Below are positions 15,741-23,005 of a DNA stretch of 44,958 nucleotides, in pieces. The position numbers were made by a program, and so were the translations under genes. The DNA comes from Verrucomicrobiota bacterium (GTDB taxonomy: Bacteria; Verrucomicrobiota; Verrucomicrobiia; Chthoniobacterales; Chthoniobacteraceae), in contig VFJQ01000025.1 in NCBI GenBank assembly GCA_009885995.1, forward strand, positions 1 through 44,958, read 5' to 3'. The notes beneath the pieces were generated by a model, which saw only the letters and a list, made by a program, of their open reading frames with translations, ran no database searches and had not been told where the DNA came from. Each line of letters begins with the position of its first letter. The first letter of the stretch is position 1.

Positions 15741-16067
15741 TCAAGCCGCCGCCACCGCCGCCGTATCCACGACCTTGCGACGGACGACCTTGATCGTCTT
15801 CCAATCGCGTCCCTCGGTAACAGCCTTGATGCGTTCCTGACGACGTCGGAGCCGGACCGCTTTACGGCGGTTCAGTTGCTTGAGCTTGCGATTGTGCTGA
15901 TCCGTGTGGCGGGGGTATTTCACATCCGCGCCCTTCGGCAGAAGCCGCTTGCGGCCTTGCCGGCGGCGGCGTTGGAGCGTCGCGCGACCGTTCTTGGTCT
16001 TCATGCGAGCGCGAAACCCGTGCTGGTTGACGCGTGTGCGCTTGGAAGGTTGGTAAGTGCGTTTCAT
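15741..16067 (-). CDS. rpmH: Ribosomal protein bL34 with long C-terminal extension
   Basis: The first 44 residues are canonical bL34: [20 protein letters not shown], then [20 protein letters not shown]. bL34 normally ends near residue 44-47, but here the frame continues to 108 residues. The extension is very basic in its first two thirds ([19 protein letters not shown]) and ends in DTAAVAAA. There is no stop or frame break at the usual end, and the reading frame is open throughout. The added tail is probably translated and would extend from the large subunit. A TTGACA-type promoter lies just upstream. Confidence 0.9.
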   Translation of the reverse strand: MKRTYQPSKRTRVNQHGFRARMKTKNGRATLQRRRRQGRKRLLPKGADVKYPRHTDQHNRKLKQLNRRKAVRLRRRQERIKAVTEGRDWKTIKVVRRKVVDTAAVAAA

Positions 16068-16097
16068 GTGTCCGAGGCTTTGGTGAAAAGGGGCGCG

Positions 16098-16125
16098 AGG
16101 GTAACGGTGACGGAAGCGCTGTCAA
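16098..16125 (-). promoter_or_regulatory. Putative sigma-70-type promoter of rpmH operon
   Basis: On the minus strand, a perfect TTGACA -35 box (16120-16125) is followed after 16 bases by TACCCT (16098-16103). That would place transcription start about 25 bases before the rpmH ATG at 16067. The -10 box is weak, which is common in GC-rich genomes. The promoter would drive rpmH, rnpA, yidD, yidC, khpB and possibly rpoZ and smpB. Confidence 0.45.
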
Positions 16126-16240
16126 CGGTGGCGTCGAAAAAACCCCGATCCCCTTCGCGATCCCCGCACGTCATACGCAAGCAATCGTCTTGCTGCTCTG
16201 GGCGTCAGCGTTACTTTCCGCCCCTTTTTCCACACGCAAG

Positions 16241-17851
16241 ATGACCGACATCCCGCCGAATTACGCCGCCGTCCGCCAGGGCCTCATCCCGCTCACGCCG
16301 CAGGAGAAGATGAAGCTCGAGAAGGACGGCCTCGACGTCATCCACGACATTTATCGCTACGCGAAGACCGGCTTCGCCTCGATCCACCCGGACGACTTCG
16401 ACCGGATGAAGTGGTATGGCGTCTATCGGCAGAAGCCGAAAGAGTCGGGCTACTTCATGATGCGCCTGAAGCTCCCCGGCGGCCAGCTCACTGCCGCGCA
16501 GGCGCGCACCGTGCAAAGCATCGCCGACCGCTACGCCCACGGCTTCTGCGACATCACCACGCGGCAGACCTTCCAGTTCCACTGGCTCACGATCGAAGAC
16601 ATCCCCGCGATCTTCAGCGAGCTCGCCGCCGTCGGTATCGCCACCAGCGGCGCGTGCGGCGACATCACGCGCAACGTTGTCGGCTGCCCGGTCGCAGGCA
16701 TCGACCCGGAGGCGCTCATCGACGCCACCCCGCAGCTGCTCGAAGTCTCCGCGGGACTCAGCGACACCAAGGAGTTCTCGAACTTCCCGCGCAAATACAA
16801 AGTCAGCATCGCCGGTTGCTGCATCCACTGCGCGCAGCCCGACATCAACTGTCTCGCCTTCTTCGGCGTCCGCCGCGGCGATGAAGTCGGCTACGGGCTC
16901 AAGGTCGGCGGCGGGCTCAGCTCCGCGCCGAAGCTCTCTGTCCACGTCCCGGTCTTCGTGAAGCCCGAGCAAGTGTGGCCCGTCGCGCGCGCTGTCAGCA
17001 TCATTTACCGCGACAACGGCTATCGCCACACGCGCACGCGTGCCCGGTTGAAGTTCCTCGCCGCGGACTGGGGCGCCGAGAAGCTGCGCGAGGAGATCGA
17101 AGCCATCCTCGGCTACAAGCTCGACAGCCATAGCGAGTGGAATTTTCCGCGCGATCCGGAGACCGATCACATCGGCATCCACAAGCAGAAGCAGGGCGAT
17201 CTTTATTGGGTCGGCGTCTGCTTCCCTGGCGGTCGTATCCGCGACAGCCACCTCGCGCATCTCGCCGACCTCGCGGAGAAATACGCCGCGCCCGGCCAGG
17301 ACGCGCTCCGCTGCACGAACAAGCAAAACCTTCTCCTGCTCAACATCCCCGAGGCGAACCTCGACGCCCTCAAGCGCGACCTCGACGCGCTCGGCCTCGA
17401 CTACGCGCCGAGCAACTTCCGCAAAGGCTGCGTGAGCTGCACTGGCATCGAGTTCTGCAACCTCGCCGTCGCCGAGACGAAGAACCGCATGATCCGCCTC
17501 GTCGAACAGCTCGAAGCGCAGAGCGGCTGGTATAAAGGAAAAATCCGCATCCACTTCTCCGGCTGCCCATCGAGCTGTGGCCAGCACCAGATCGCCGACA
17601 TCGGCTTCCGCGGCGCGAAGACCAAAGTCGGCACCGAACTCGTGGACGCCTACGACTGCTTCATCGGCGGCCGCCTCGGCGCCACGCGCCGTTTCAACGA
17701 ACTGCTCAAAGGCAAGATCATCGCCGAGGACGTGCATCTCTTCATCGACAAGCTCCTGCGCGTTTACGACTCGCTGAAGCAAGGCGACGAGACCTTCGCC
17801 GAGTTCACCGACCGGGTGAAAAAGGACGAAATCCTCAAGGCACTCGGCTGA
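16241..17851 (+). CDS. Siroheme nitrite/sulfite reductase, ferredoxin type
   Basis: A 536-residue enzyme with two ferrite-like repeats. The first half has GYFMMRLKLPGGQLTAAQ and DITTRQTFQFHWLTIEDIP. The second has the iron-sulfur/siroheme cysteines in GCVSCTGIEFC (Cys400 and Cys406, C-x5-C) and HFSGCPSSCGQHQ (Cys442 and Cys446, C-x3-C). It performs the six-electron reduction of nitrite to ammonia or sulfite to sulfide, and the sequence alone does not decide which. The open frame reaches back to 16034, but that stretch overlaps the rpmH promoter and looks non-coding, so ATG 16241 (MTDIPPNYAAV) is used. No siroheme-synthesis or sulfate-activation genes are adjacent. It stands alone and divergent from rpmH. 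Confidence 0.9.
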   Translation: MTDIPPNYAAVRQGLIPLTPQEKMKLEKDGLDVIHDIYRYAKTGFASIHPDDFDRMKWYGVYRQKPKESGYFMMRLKLPGGQLTAAQARTVQSIADRYAHGFCDITTRQTFQFHWLTIEDIPAIFSELAAVGIATSGACGDITRNVVGCPVAGIDPEALIDATPQLLEVSAGLSDTKEFSNFPRKYKVSIAGCCIHCAQPDINCLAFFGVRRGDEVGYGLKVGGGLSSAPKLSVHVPVFVKPEQVWPVARAVSIIYRDNGYRHTRTRARLKFLAADWGAEKLREEIEAILGYKLDSHSEWNFPRDPETDHIGIHKQKQGDLYWVGVCFPGGRIRDSHLAHLADLAEKYAAPGQDALRCTNKQNLLLLNIPEANLDALKRDLDALGLDYAPSNFRKGCVSCTGIEFCNLAVAETKNRMIRLVEQLEAQSGWYKGKIRIHFSGCPSSCGQHQIADIGFRGAKTKVGTELVDAYDCFIGGRLGATRRFNELLKGKIIAEDVHLFIDKLLRVYDSLKQGDETFAEFTDRVKKDEILKALG

Positions 17852-17919
17852 CGCGCCCCGAACCGGCGCGAAGTCGCCGCTTCCAAGCCATGCGCGGCTG
17901 TGCGATAAACGCGGAGCAC

Positions 17920-18399
17920 ATGAGCGACGACGCCGTCATCGAACAAGCCACGCTGGAGGATCTGCCGCAGATGGTGGATCTGCTCCACGAGTTGTTCACG
18001 ATCGAGGGCGATTTCGTGCCGAACCGCGCCAAGCAAATGCGCGGTTTGCGCCTGATCCTCGAGCAGCCAAACCGAGGCCGCATCTTCGTGCTGCGCAAGG
18101 ACGGGCTCATCCTCGGGATGATCAACCTGCTCTTCACCATCAGCACCGCGGAGGGCGGCTTCGTCATCTTGCTCGAAGACGTGATCGTGCATCACGACTT
18201 CCGGCACCGCGGCTACGGCGACAAGCTGCTCACGCATGTGATCGAATACGCGCGGAAGAAGGACTTCCTGCGCATCACGCTTCTGACCGACCGGCTCAAC
18301 GAGCAAGGCCAGCAGTTCTTCGAGAAGCACGGGTTCTTTAGATCGAAGATGATTCCGATGCGCTACGTCTTCGGCGGGGACGAAGCGGGGCAGAGCTAG
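17920..18399 (+). CDS. GNAT-family N-acetyltransferase
   Basis: A 159-residue protein. Residues 5-35 form the first strand and helices (VIEQATLEDLPQMVDLLHEL). Residues 85-110 contain motif A with the acetyl-CoA pyrophosphate loop (VIVHHDFRHRGYGDKLL, matching R-x-x-G-x-G). The C-terminal part FFEKHGFFRSKMIPMRYVF is motif B. The substrate is unknown. An ATG 30 bases upstream is possible, but the one at 17920 is preceded by GGAG and begins the conserved fold. A small GCGCC/GGCGC hairpin lies in the gap after the reductase gene. Confidence 0.88.
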   Translation: MSDDAVIEQATLEDLPQMVDLLHELFTIEGDFVPNRAKQMRGLRLILEQPNRGRIFVLRKDGLILGMINLLFTISTAEGGFVILLEDVIVHHDFRHRGYGDKLLTHVIEYARKKDFLRITLLTDRLNEQGQQFFEKHGFFRSKMIPMRYVFGGDEAGQS

Positions 18400-18402
18400 C
18401 CC

Positions 18403-19188
18403 TTACGGCTGCGCCTCGGGGTCGAGCGTCCAGCAGACTTTTCCCTCGCCTCCATGCTGTGGGAGTTGGGGATAGTAGGGCGCGCCGTTGCTGGAGATCA
18501 CGTATTTGAGAGCTAGGCTTTCGGCGTGGCCGTCGGCGAAGAGCAGGTTCGTCGATGCCTCGCGGAGGTCGTTCGGGTTCTTGCTGCTCGGGCGCTTGTA
18601 GCGGGCGGCGACGTTACGCGGGCTGCCTTCGCTGCCGCCATTGTAGGAGCCGCTGCTTTGGCCGGGGAGGGGATCCTCGCCGGGGATGCCCGTCTCGAGG
18701 AAGATGATGGTCACCGATGGTGCGCCGATATTGGCGAGGCGCACGGCGCTGTCCGGCACATCCGGGCCGCGGAGCAGGGAGTTCATCGCGATGGCAAAGA
18801 GCGGGGAGTTGGGGTTCGGAGGATACTCCGCCGCAGGGACGTAGAGGGGGTTGGACTTTTTGTAGAAGTCGCGTGCGTTTGAGAAATCGCGCACCCCACG
18901 AGCGCCGGCCATCTTCGGCACGACATTATACCAAGCCTCGGCCTCCGTGTCCGCGTCGCCGCTGCCGAAATTCGGCTGCTTGCTGCCGGCTCCGGGGAGC
19001 TGGCCATCGTGCGAGCCGGTGTAGTTCATGAACCCCGCGCCGAGCTGCTTCATGTTGTTCATGGCCTGCGTCATCTGCGCTGTCCGCTGGAACGGCCCGG
19101 CGACCACGGCGACCATGATGGCGAGGATCGCGATGATGGCGATGACGGTGAGCAGTTCGATGAGGGTGAAGGCGCGGGATGATTTCAT
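18403..19188 (-). CDS. Type IV prepilin-like protein, DUF1559-style
   Basis: A 261-residue pseudopilin. The N-terminus MKSSRAFTLIELLTVIAI shows a prepilin-peptidase site before Phe-Thr-Leu-Ile-Glu and a long hydrophobic helix up to about residue 32. The globular part contains NNMKQLGAGFMNYTGSHDGQ, and near the end NLLFADGHAESL, the DGH motif typical of the prepilin-type proteins abundant in Verrucomicrobia and Planctomycetes. It probably forms a minor pilin or secretion pseudopilin. No secretion ATPase or peptidase is adjacent. A very long open frame on this strand continues upstream to 21078, but only as the antisense of the ABC transporter. It converges with the GNAT gene with 3 bases between stops. 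Confidence 0.85.
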   Translation of the reverse strand: MKSSRAFTLIELLTVIAIIAILAIMVAVVAGPFQRTAQMTQAMNNMKQLGAGFMNYTGSHDGQLPGAGSKQPNFGSGDADTEAEAWYNVVPKMAGARGVRDFSNARDFYKKSNPLYVPAAEYPPNPNSPLFAIAMNSLLRGPDVPDSAVRLANIGAPSVTIIFLETGIPGEDPLPGQSSGSYNGGSEGSPRNVAARYKRPSSKNPNDLREASTNLLFADGHAESLALKYVISSNGAPYYPQLPQHGGEGKVCWTLDPEAQP

Positions 19189-19296
19189 GGGTCCGGGGTG
19201 GGTGAGGTGGTCGCGTGCGGCGAACATATGAGTGTGCCCTGCATTTTCGCAACCCCCTTGCACCTTCCCGCTGCGTGAGCCACTGGCGCAAGGAGC

Positions 19297-21048
19297 ATGT
19301 CCATCGTCTTCCGCGTCTTCGCCTACCTCCGCCGCTACCCGTGGTATGCGCTGGGCACGATCGCCTTTGCGGTGCTCTCCACGGCGATGCTGATGGTCTT
19401 CCCGAAGGTGACACAGCTCGTCATCGACGAGGTCGGTGCGGGCCGGCGCGAGAATCTGATCACCTACTCGTTGTTCGCGCTCGGGGCGTTCTTCCTCCGC
19501 GATCTCGGCAATGCGCTGCGCATCGTGCTGAACAACACCTTCGAGCAAAAGGTGATCTTCGACCTGCGCAGCGATCTTTACGCGCACATTCAGCAGTTGC
19601 CGCTCCGGTGGTTCGACAATCGGGCGACGGGAGATGTGATGACGCGCCTGCTCGAGGACGTGACGGCGGTCGAGCGCGTGCTCATCGACGGCATCGAGCA
19701 AGGCACGATCGCCGTGCTGCAAGTGCTCATCGTGGCCGCGCTGATGTTCACGACGAATTCGAAGCTCGCCGCGCTCGCGCTCGTGCCGATCCCGCTGCTC
19801 GTCGCCGGGGCGCTCGCCTACACGCTCACCGCGCACCGGCGTTACCGGCTCCAGCGCAAGGCGTCGTCGGCGATGAATTCGCTGCTGCACGACAACCTCG
19901 CGGGCATCCGGCAAATCAAGACTTACGTCCGCGAGCGCGAGGAACACTCGCGCTTCAACTCGGTGTCGAACCAACTCCGCGAGGCGACGCTCGTGGTGAT
20001 GCGCGCATGGGCGATCTACAATCCAGCGATGAGTTTCTTCGCCGCGGTGGGGCTCGTGCTCGTGGTGGGTTTCGGCGGCCACGCCGTCCTCGATGGCGCG
20101 ATGAGCCGGGGTGAACTCGTCGGCTTCCTCATGCTCGCGAGCCTGCTCTACGAGCCGATCGGCCGGCTCCATTCGCTCAACCAGATGATTCAGAGCGGCC
20201 GCGCTGCGGGGGAGCGCATCTTTGAGATCCTCGACGAGCCGATCGAAGCCGACGAAGCCGCGCGCGAAGACGAGCCGACCGATGTGCTGGGCGACGTGCG
20301 ACTGGTCGATGTGAGTTTCAGCTACGACGATTCGGTGCCCGTGCTGCACCACATCTCGCTGCACGCGCGCCCGGGCGAGACCGTGGCGCTCGTCGGTCAC
20401 ACGGGTGCTGGGAAATCGACGCTCGTGCATCTGCTCACTCGCTTTTACGAATACGACATGGGCGACATCCTGATCGACGGGCGCTCGATCCGCGACTTGC
20501 CGAAAGGCGCGCTGCGCAGCGCGATCGGCATGGTTACGCAGGAGAGCTTCCTTTTTAACGGTAACGTCCGCGACAACCTCCGGCTCGGGCATCCCGATGC
20601 GAACGACGACGAGTTGTGGGCCGCGCTCGAAGCAGCGAACGCGCGCGATTTCGTAGAGCGCATGCCGCAGCAACTCGACACGTTGGTGGGGGAACGTGGG
20701 GTGAAACTCAGCGTGGGCGAGAAGCAGCGCGTCTCGATCGCCCGCGCGCTGCTCAAGGATCCGCCAATCCTGATCCTCGACGAGGCGACCGCGAGCGTGG
20801 ACACGCAGACCGAGCGGCTCATCCAGGGCGCGCTCGACCGGCTCATGGCGGAGCGCACAAGCTTTGTCATCGCGCACCGGCTCTCGACGGTGCGGCACGC
20901 GGACCAGATTCTCGTGATGGATCGCGGTCGGATCGTCGAGCGGGGCCGTCACGATGAGCTGCTTGCCCTCGGCGGACGCTACGCAAAACTCTGCGAGAAC
21001 AACTTCCTCGCCGCCGCCGCAGACTCGCCGGAAGTCGCAGTGAAGTAG
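19297..21048 (+). CDS. ABC exporter, fused permease-ATPase, MsbA-like
   Basis: A 583-residue half-transporter. Residues 1-310 are the six-helix exporter domain, and residues about 330-575 are the nucleotide-binding domain with Walker A GHTGAGKST (367-375), Q-loop in GMVTQESFLFNGNVRDNL, signature LSVGEKQRVS starting at 471 (variant of LSGGQ, with E for Q), Walker B ILILDEATASVD at about 490 and the H-loop IAHRLSTV. It should act as a homodimer exporting lipid, lipid A-type glycolipid or drugs. GGAG lies one base before the ATG, too close for a normal Shine-Dalgarno spacing. It sits immediately upstream of the dcw cluster, but a 134-bp gap with its own regulatory site separates them. Confidence 0.9.
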   Translation: MSIVFRVFAYLRRYPWYALGTIAFAVLSTAMLMVFPKVTQLVIDEVGAGRRENLITYSLFALGAFFLRDLGNALRIVLNNTFEQKVIFDLRSDLYAHIQQLPLRWFDNRATGDVMTRLLEDVTAVERVLIDGIEQGTIAVLQVLIVAALMFTTNSKLAALALVPIPLLVAGALAYTLTAHRRYRLQRKASSAMNSLLHDNLAGIRQIKTYVREREEHSRFNSVSNQLREATLVVMRAWAIYNPAMSFFAAVGLVLVVGFGGHAVLDGAMSRGELVGFLMLASLLYEPIGRLHSLNQMIQSGRAAGERIFEILDEPIEADEAAREDEPTDVLGDVRLVDVSFSYDDSVPVLHHISLHARPGETVALVGHTGAGKSTLVHLLTRFYEYDMGDILIDGRSIRDLPKGALRSAIGMVTQESFLFNGNVRDNLRLGHPDANDDELWAALEAANARDFVERMPQQLDTLVGERGVKLSVGEKQRVSIARALLKDPPILILDEATASVDTQTERLIQGALDRLMAERTSFVIAHRLSTVRHADQILVMDRGRIVERGRHDELLALGGRYAKLCENNFLAAAADSPEVAVK

Positions 21049-21107
21049 GCGGGCCGAGCGGTCGAGCTTCCGCCGCAAAAATCGTCGAACTTTTTGCGTC
21101 TATAGCA

Positions 21108-21152
21108 TTGACGTTGGTGGGTGAGGGTGGGACAACGTGGGCCGCAGTGGAG
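21108..21152 (+). promoter_or_regulatory. mraZ promoter region with putative MraZ operator
   Basis: Four pentamers lie at an exact 10-bp period: TGGGT (21118-21122), TGGGA (21128-21132), TGGGC (21138-21142) and TGGAG (21148-21152). In E. coli and relatives MraZ binds three TGGGA/TGGGN repeats separated by 5 bases upstream of its own gene to repress the dcw operon, so spacing and sequence match well. A TTGACG candidate -35 box (21108-21113) sits just before the first repeat; a matching -10 near 21131-21136 is weak. An alternative -10, TATAGC, is at 21101-21106. The repeats end 30 bases before the mraZ ATG. Confidence 0.75.
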
Positions 21153-21182
21153 GAACAGGGTTTGTTTTTCCACGCAGTCCGC

Positions 21183-21644
21183 ATGTCTCAACCAAGCCAG
21201 CAGCCCCAACTCTTTTCCAGCGAGTCGCGTCATGCCCTCGATGAGAAAATGCGCGTCACGATCCCGGCGCGCTGGCGCCGTTCCGAGGAAGGCGGACAGG
21301 AGTTTTATCTGAGCGTGGACCGTGCGGGCTCATGCGTTCGGGCCATGCCGCTGGAAGAGTTCGCCGCCGCAGTGGGGCGTCTCGCGGCGCAGTCCGGCAT
21401 CACGCAAAAGGACATCTCGCAGTTCCAGCGGATGTTTTACGCCAAGTCGCGCCCGGTCACGGCCGACAAGCAGGGACGGATCATCCTCCCGGCGGACTAC
21501 GCGGCGGCGGCCGGCATCAAAAAAGAGGTGGTGCTGGTCGGAGCCGGCACGAAGTTCGAAATCTACCATCCCGATTCATGGGATCGGGTCCAACAAGCGG
21601 AGGCGGCGAGTTACGACAGGCTCGCTGAACTGGCGGGCGTATGA
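21183..21644 (+). CDS. mraZ: Transcriptional regulator MraZ
   Basis: A 153-residue protein with two AbrB-like SpoVT domains. The first includes SRHALDEKMRVTIPARWR, and the second includes SRPVTADKQGRIILPADYAA. The D-x-K-x-R-[IV]-x-[IL]-P signature is present in both. MraZ forms ring-shaped oligomers and represses the dcw operon. The open frame extends to 21108, but that would place the start within the operator repeats, so ATG 21183 (MSQPSQQ) is used. Its stop overlaps the rsmH ATG. Confidence 0.95.
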   Translation: MSQPSQQPQLFSSESRHALDEKMRVTIPARWRRSEEGGQEFYLSVDRAGSCVRAMPLEEFAAAVGRLAAQSGITQKDISQFQRMFYAKSRPVTADKQGRIILPADYAAAAGIKKEVVLVGAGTKFEIYHPDSWDRVQQAEAASYDRLAELAGV

Positions 21645-22624
21645 TCGTCCTCGCGCCTCCCATTCCGCGCAGCCGCGCCTATCGAACCGTGAAAGCTCCA
21701 CGACCCACTTACCACGAGCCGGTGATGCTCGAAGAAACCCTTCGTTTTCTCGCACCCGCGCCCGGCAGGGTGATCGTCGATTGCACGCTCGGTGGGGGCG
21801 GACATACGGCGGCTCTGCTGGGTGCCGGCGCGGAAGTCATCGGCATCGACCAGGATCCCGACGCAATCGCGCACAACGAACGCAAACTCGCCGACTGGAC
21901 CGGGCAATTTCGCCCGGTCCGGGGAAACTTCGCCGACGCTGGTTCGCTGCTCGATTCGATCGGCGTGAGCACCATCGACGCGGCGCTGCTCGATCTCGGC
22001 GTGTCGTCGCACCAACTCGACACGGCAGCCCGCGGCTTCAGCTTCCAGGAAGACGGCCCGCTCGACATGCGGATGGATCCGTCCGGATTGATCTCCGCCG
22101 CAGACCTCGTGAACGCGATGTCTGCGGAGCAACTTGAACGCATCTTCCGCGACTACGGCGAAGAGCCACACGCTCGAAAGATCGCCTTGCGCATCGCACG
22201 TGACCGCCTGATCCGGCCGCTCAAGACCACGCGCGATCTCGCCGAGATGATCGAGGCGATCATCCCGCGCCGCGGCCACACGCATCCCGGGACGCGCGTC
22301 TTCCAGGCGCTGCGGATCGCCGTGAACCGCGAACTCGAAGTGCTCGAGCGCGGGCTCGCGGAACTCACCTCGCTCCTCGCACCTGGCGGCGTGCTCGTTG
22401 TGATCACCTTCCATTCACTGGAAGACCGCATCGTAAAGAACTTCTTCAAGCACCGCTGTGCCGAATGGCTCGACCGGCCCGAGTGGCCCGAACCCCGCCG
22501 CAATCCCGACTACCTTTTCCGCGCGCTCACTCGCAAGCCGCTCACAGCCAGCGATGCGGAGCAGCGCCGCAACCCGCGGTCGCGCAGCGCCAAGCTTCGC
22601 GCCGTCCAACGCCTCACCGAGTAA
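21641..22624 (+). CDS. rsmH: 16S rRNA (cytosine-1402-N4)-methyltransferase
   Basis: A 327-residue SAM-dependent enzyme that methylates C1402 of 16S rRNA in the decoding centre. The start of the domain HEPVMLEETLRFL is followed by the SAM site DCTLGGGGHTAALL, then GIDQDPDAIA, and the conserved LLDLGVSSHQLD, GFSFQEDGPLDMRMD, and ITFHSLEDRIVKNFF. Residues 1-24 are an extra leader. An internal start nearer to HEPVM cannot be excluded, although the ATGA overlap with mraZ supports the start used. Confidence 0.95.
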   Translation: MIVLAPPIPRSRAYRTVKAPRPTYHEPVMLEETLRFLAPAPGRVIVDCTLGGGGHTAALLGAGAEVIGIDQDPDAIAHNERKLADWTGQFRPVRGNFADAGSLLDSIGVSTIDAALLDLGVSSHQLDTAARGFSFQEDGPLDMRMDPSGLISAADLVNAMSAEQLERIFRDYGEEPHARKIALRIARDRLIRPLKTTRDLAEMIEAIIPRRGHTHPGTRVFQALRIAVNRELEVLERGLAELTSLLAPGGVLVVITFHSLEDRIVKNFFKHRCAEWLDRPEWPEPRRNPDYLFRALTRKPLTASDAEQRRNPRSRSAKLRAVQRLTE

Positions 22625-22627
22625 GCC

Positions 22628-23005
22628 ATGTCTGCCAACCATCGCCGCCACGGAAACGTAGTCCCCGTTGCCTCGATCGTGACCTCGTTTGTGATTGCCG
22701 CGTTCATCCTTGCCGCCGGCATGGGCTACGTGTCGCTGAAGAATCAACTCCATCATGGCGCCGACGAGATCAAGAATCTCGAACGCGAACTCGAGCAGGT
22801 GGCGATGCGGATCACCGTCGTGAAGAGCGAAACACAGAAACTGTCGTCCCTCGATGCGCTCAAGCGGCGCTTTGACGGAGACAAGAGCCGACTGGGCGGG
22901 CTCGTAGAGATTCCGCCGGACCGGATCGTCTGGATGGACCGCCCACTGCCGGTCGCGGCGCTGGACGTGCCGGATATCCAGCCAACCTCCAACTCCAAAC
23001 GGTGA
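22628..23005 (+). CDS. ftsL: Cell division protein FtsL-like
   Basis: A 125-residue single-pass membrane protein: short cytoplasmic N-terminus, a span at about 14-35 (ASIVTSFVIAAFILAAGMGY) and a coiled-coil-prone region (LKNQLHHGADEIKNLERELE). The size, topology and position between rsmH and ftsI identify it as the FtsL slot of the divisome, where FtsL with FtsB and FtsQ activates FtsWI. Sequence conservation in this family is very low, so context carries most of the weight. The last 40 residues are Pro-rich and unusual. Confidence 0.75.
   Translation: MSANHRRHGNVVPVASIVTSFVIAAFILAAGMGYVSLKNQLHHGADEIKNLERELEQVAMRITVVKSETQKLSSLDALKRRFDGDKSRLGGLVEIPPDRIVWMDRPLPVAALDVPDIQPTSNSKR

Noticed and set aside
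16211..17782. A 523-codon minus-strand open frame
   Set aside because: It is antisense to the siroheme reductase, whose cysteine motifs are intact. The translation is Ala/Val/Asp-rich shadow.
17855..17871. Terminator after the siroheme reductase
   Set aside because: The GCGCC/GGCGC stem is only 5 bp and has no T-run.
18403..21078. An 891-codon open frame on the minus strand
   Set aside because: Only its last 261 codons encode the pseudopilin. The rest is antisense to the ABC exporter, an effect of GC-rich codon bias, and shows no family resemblance.
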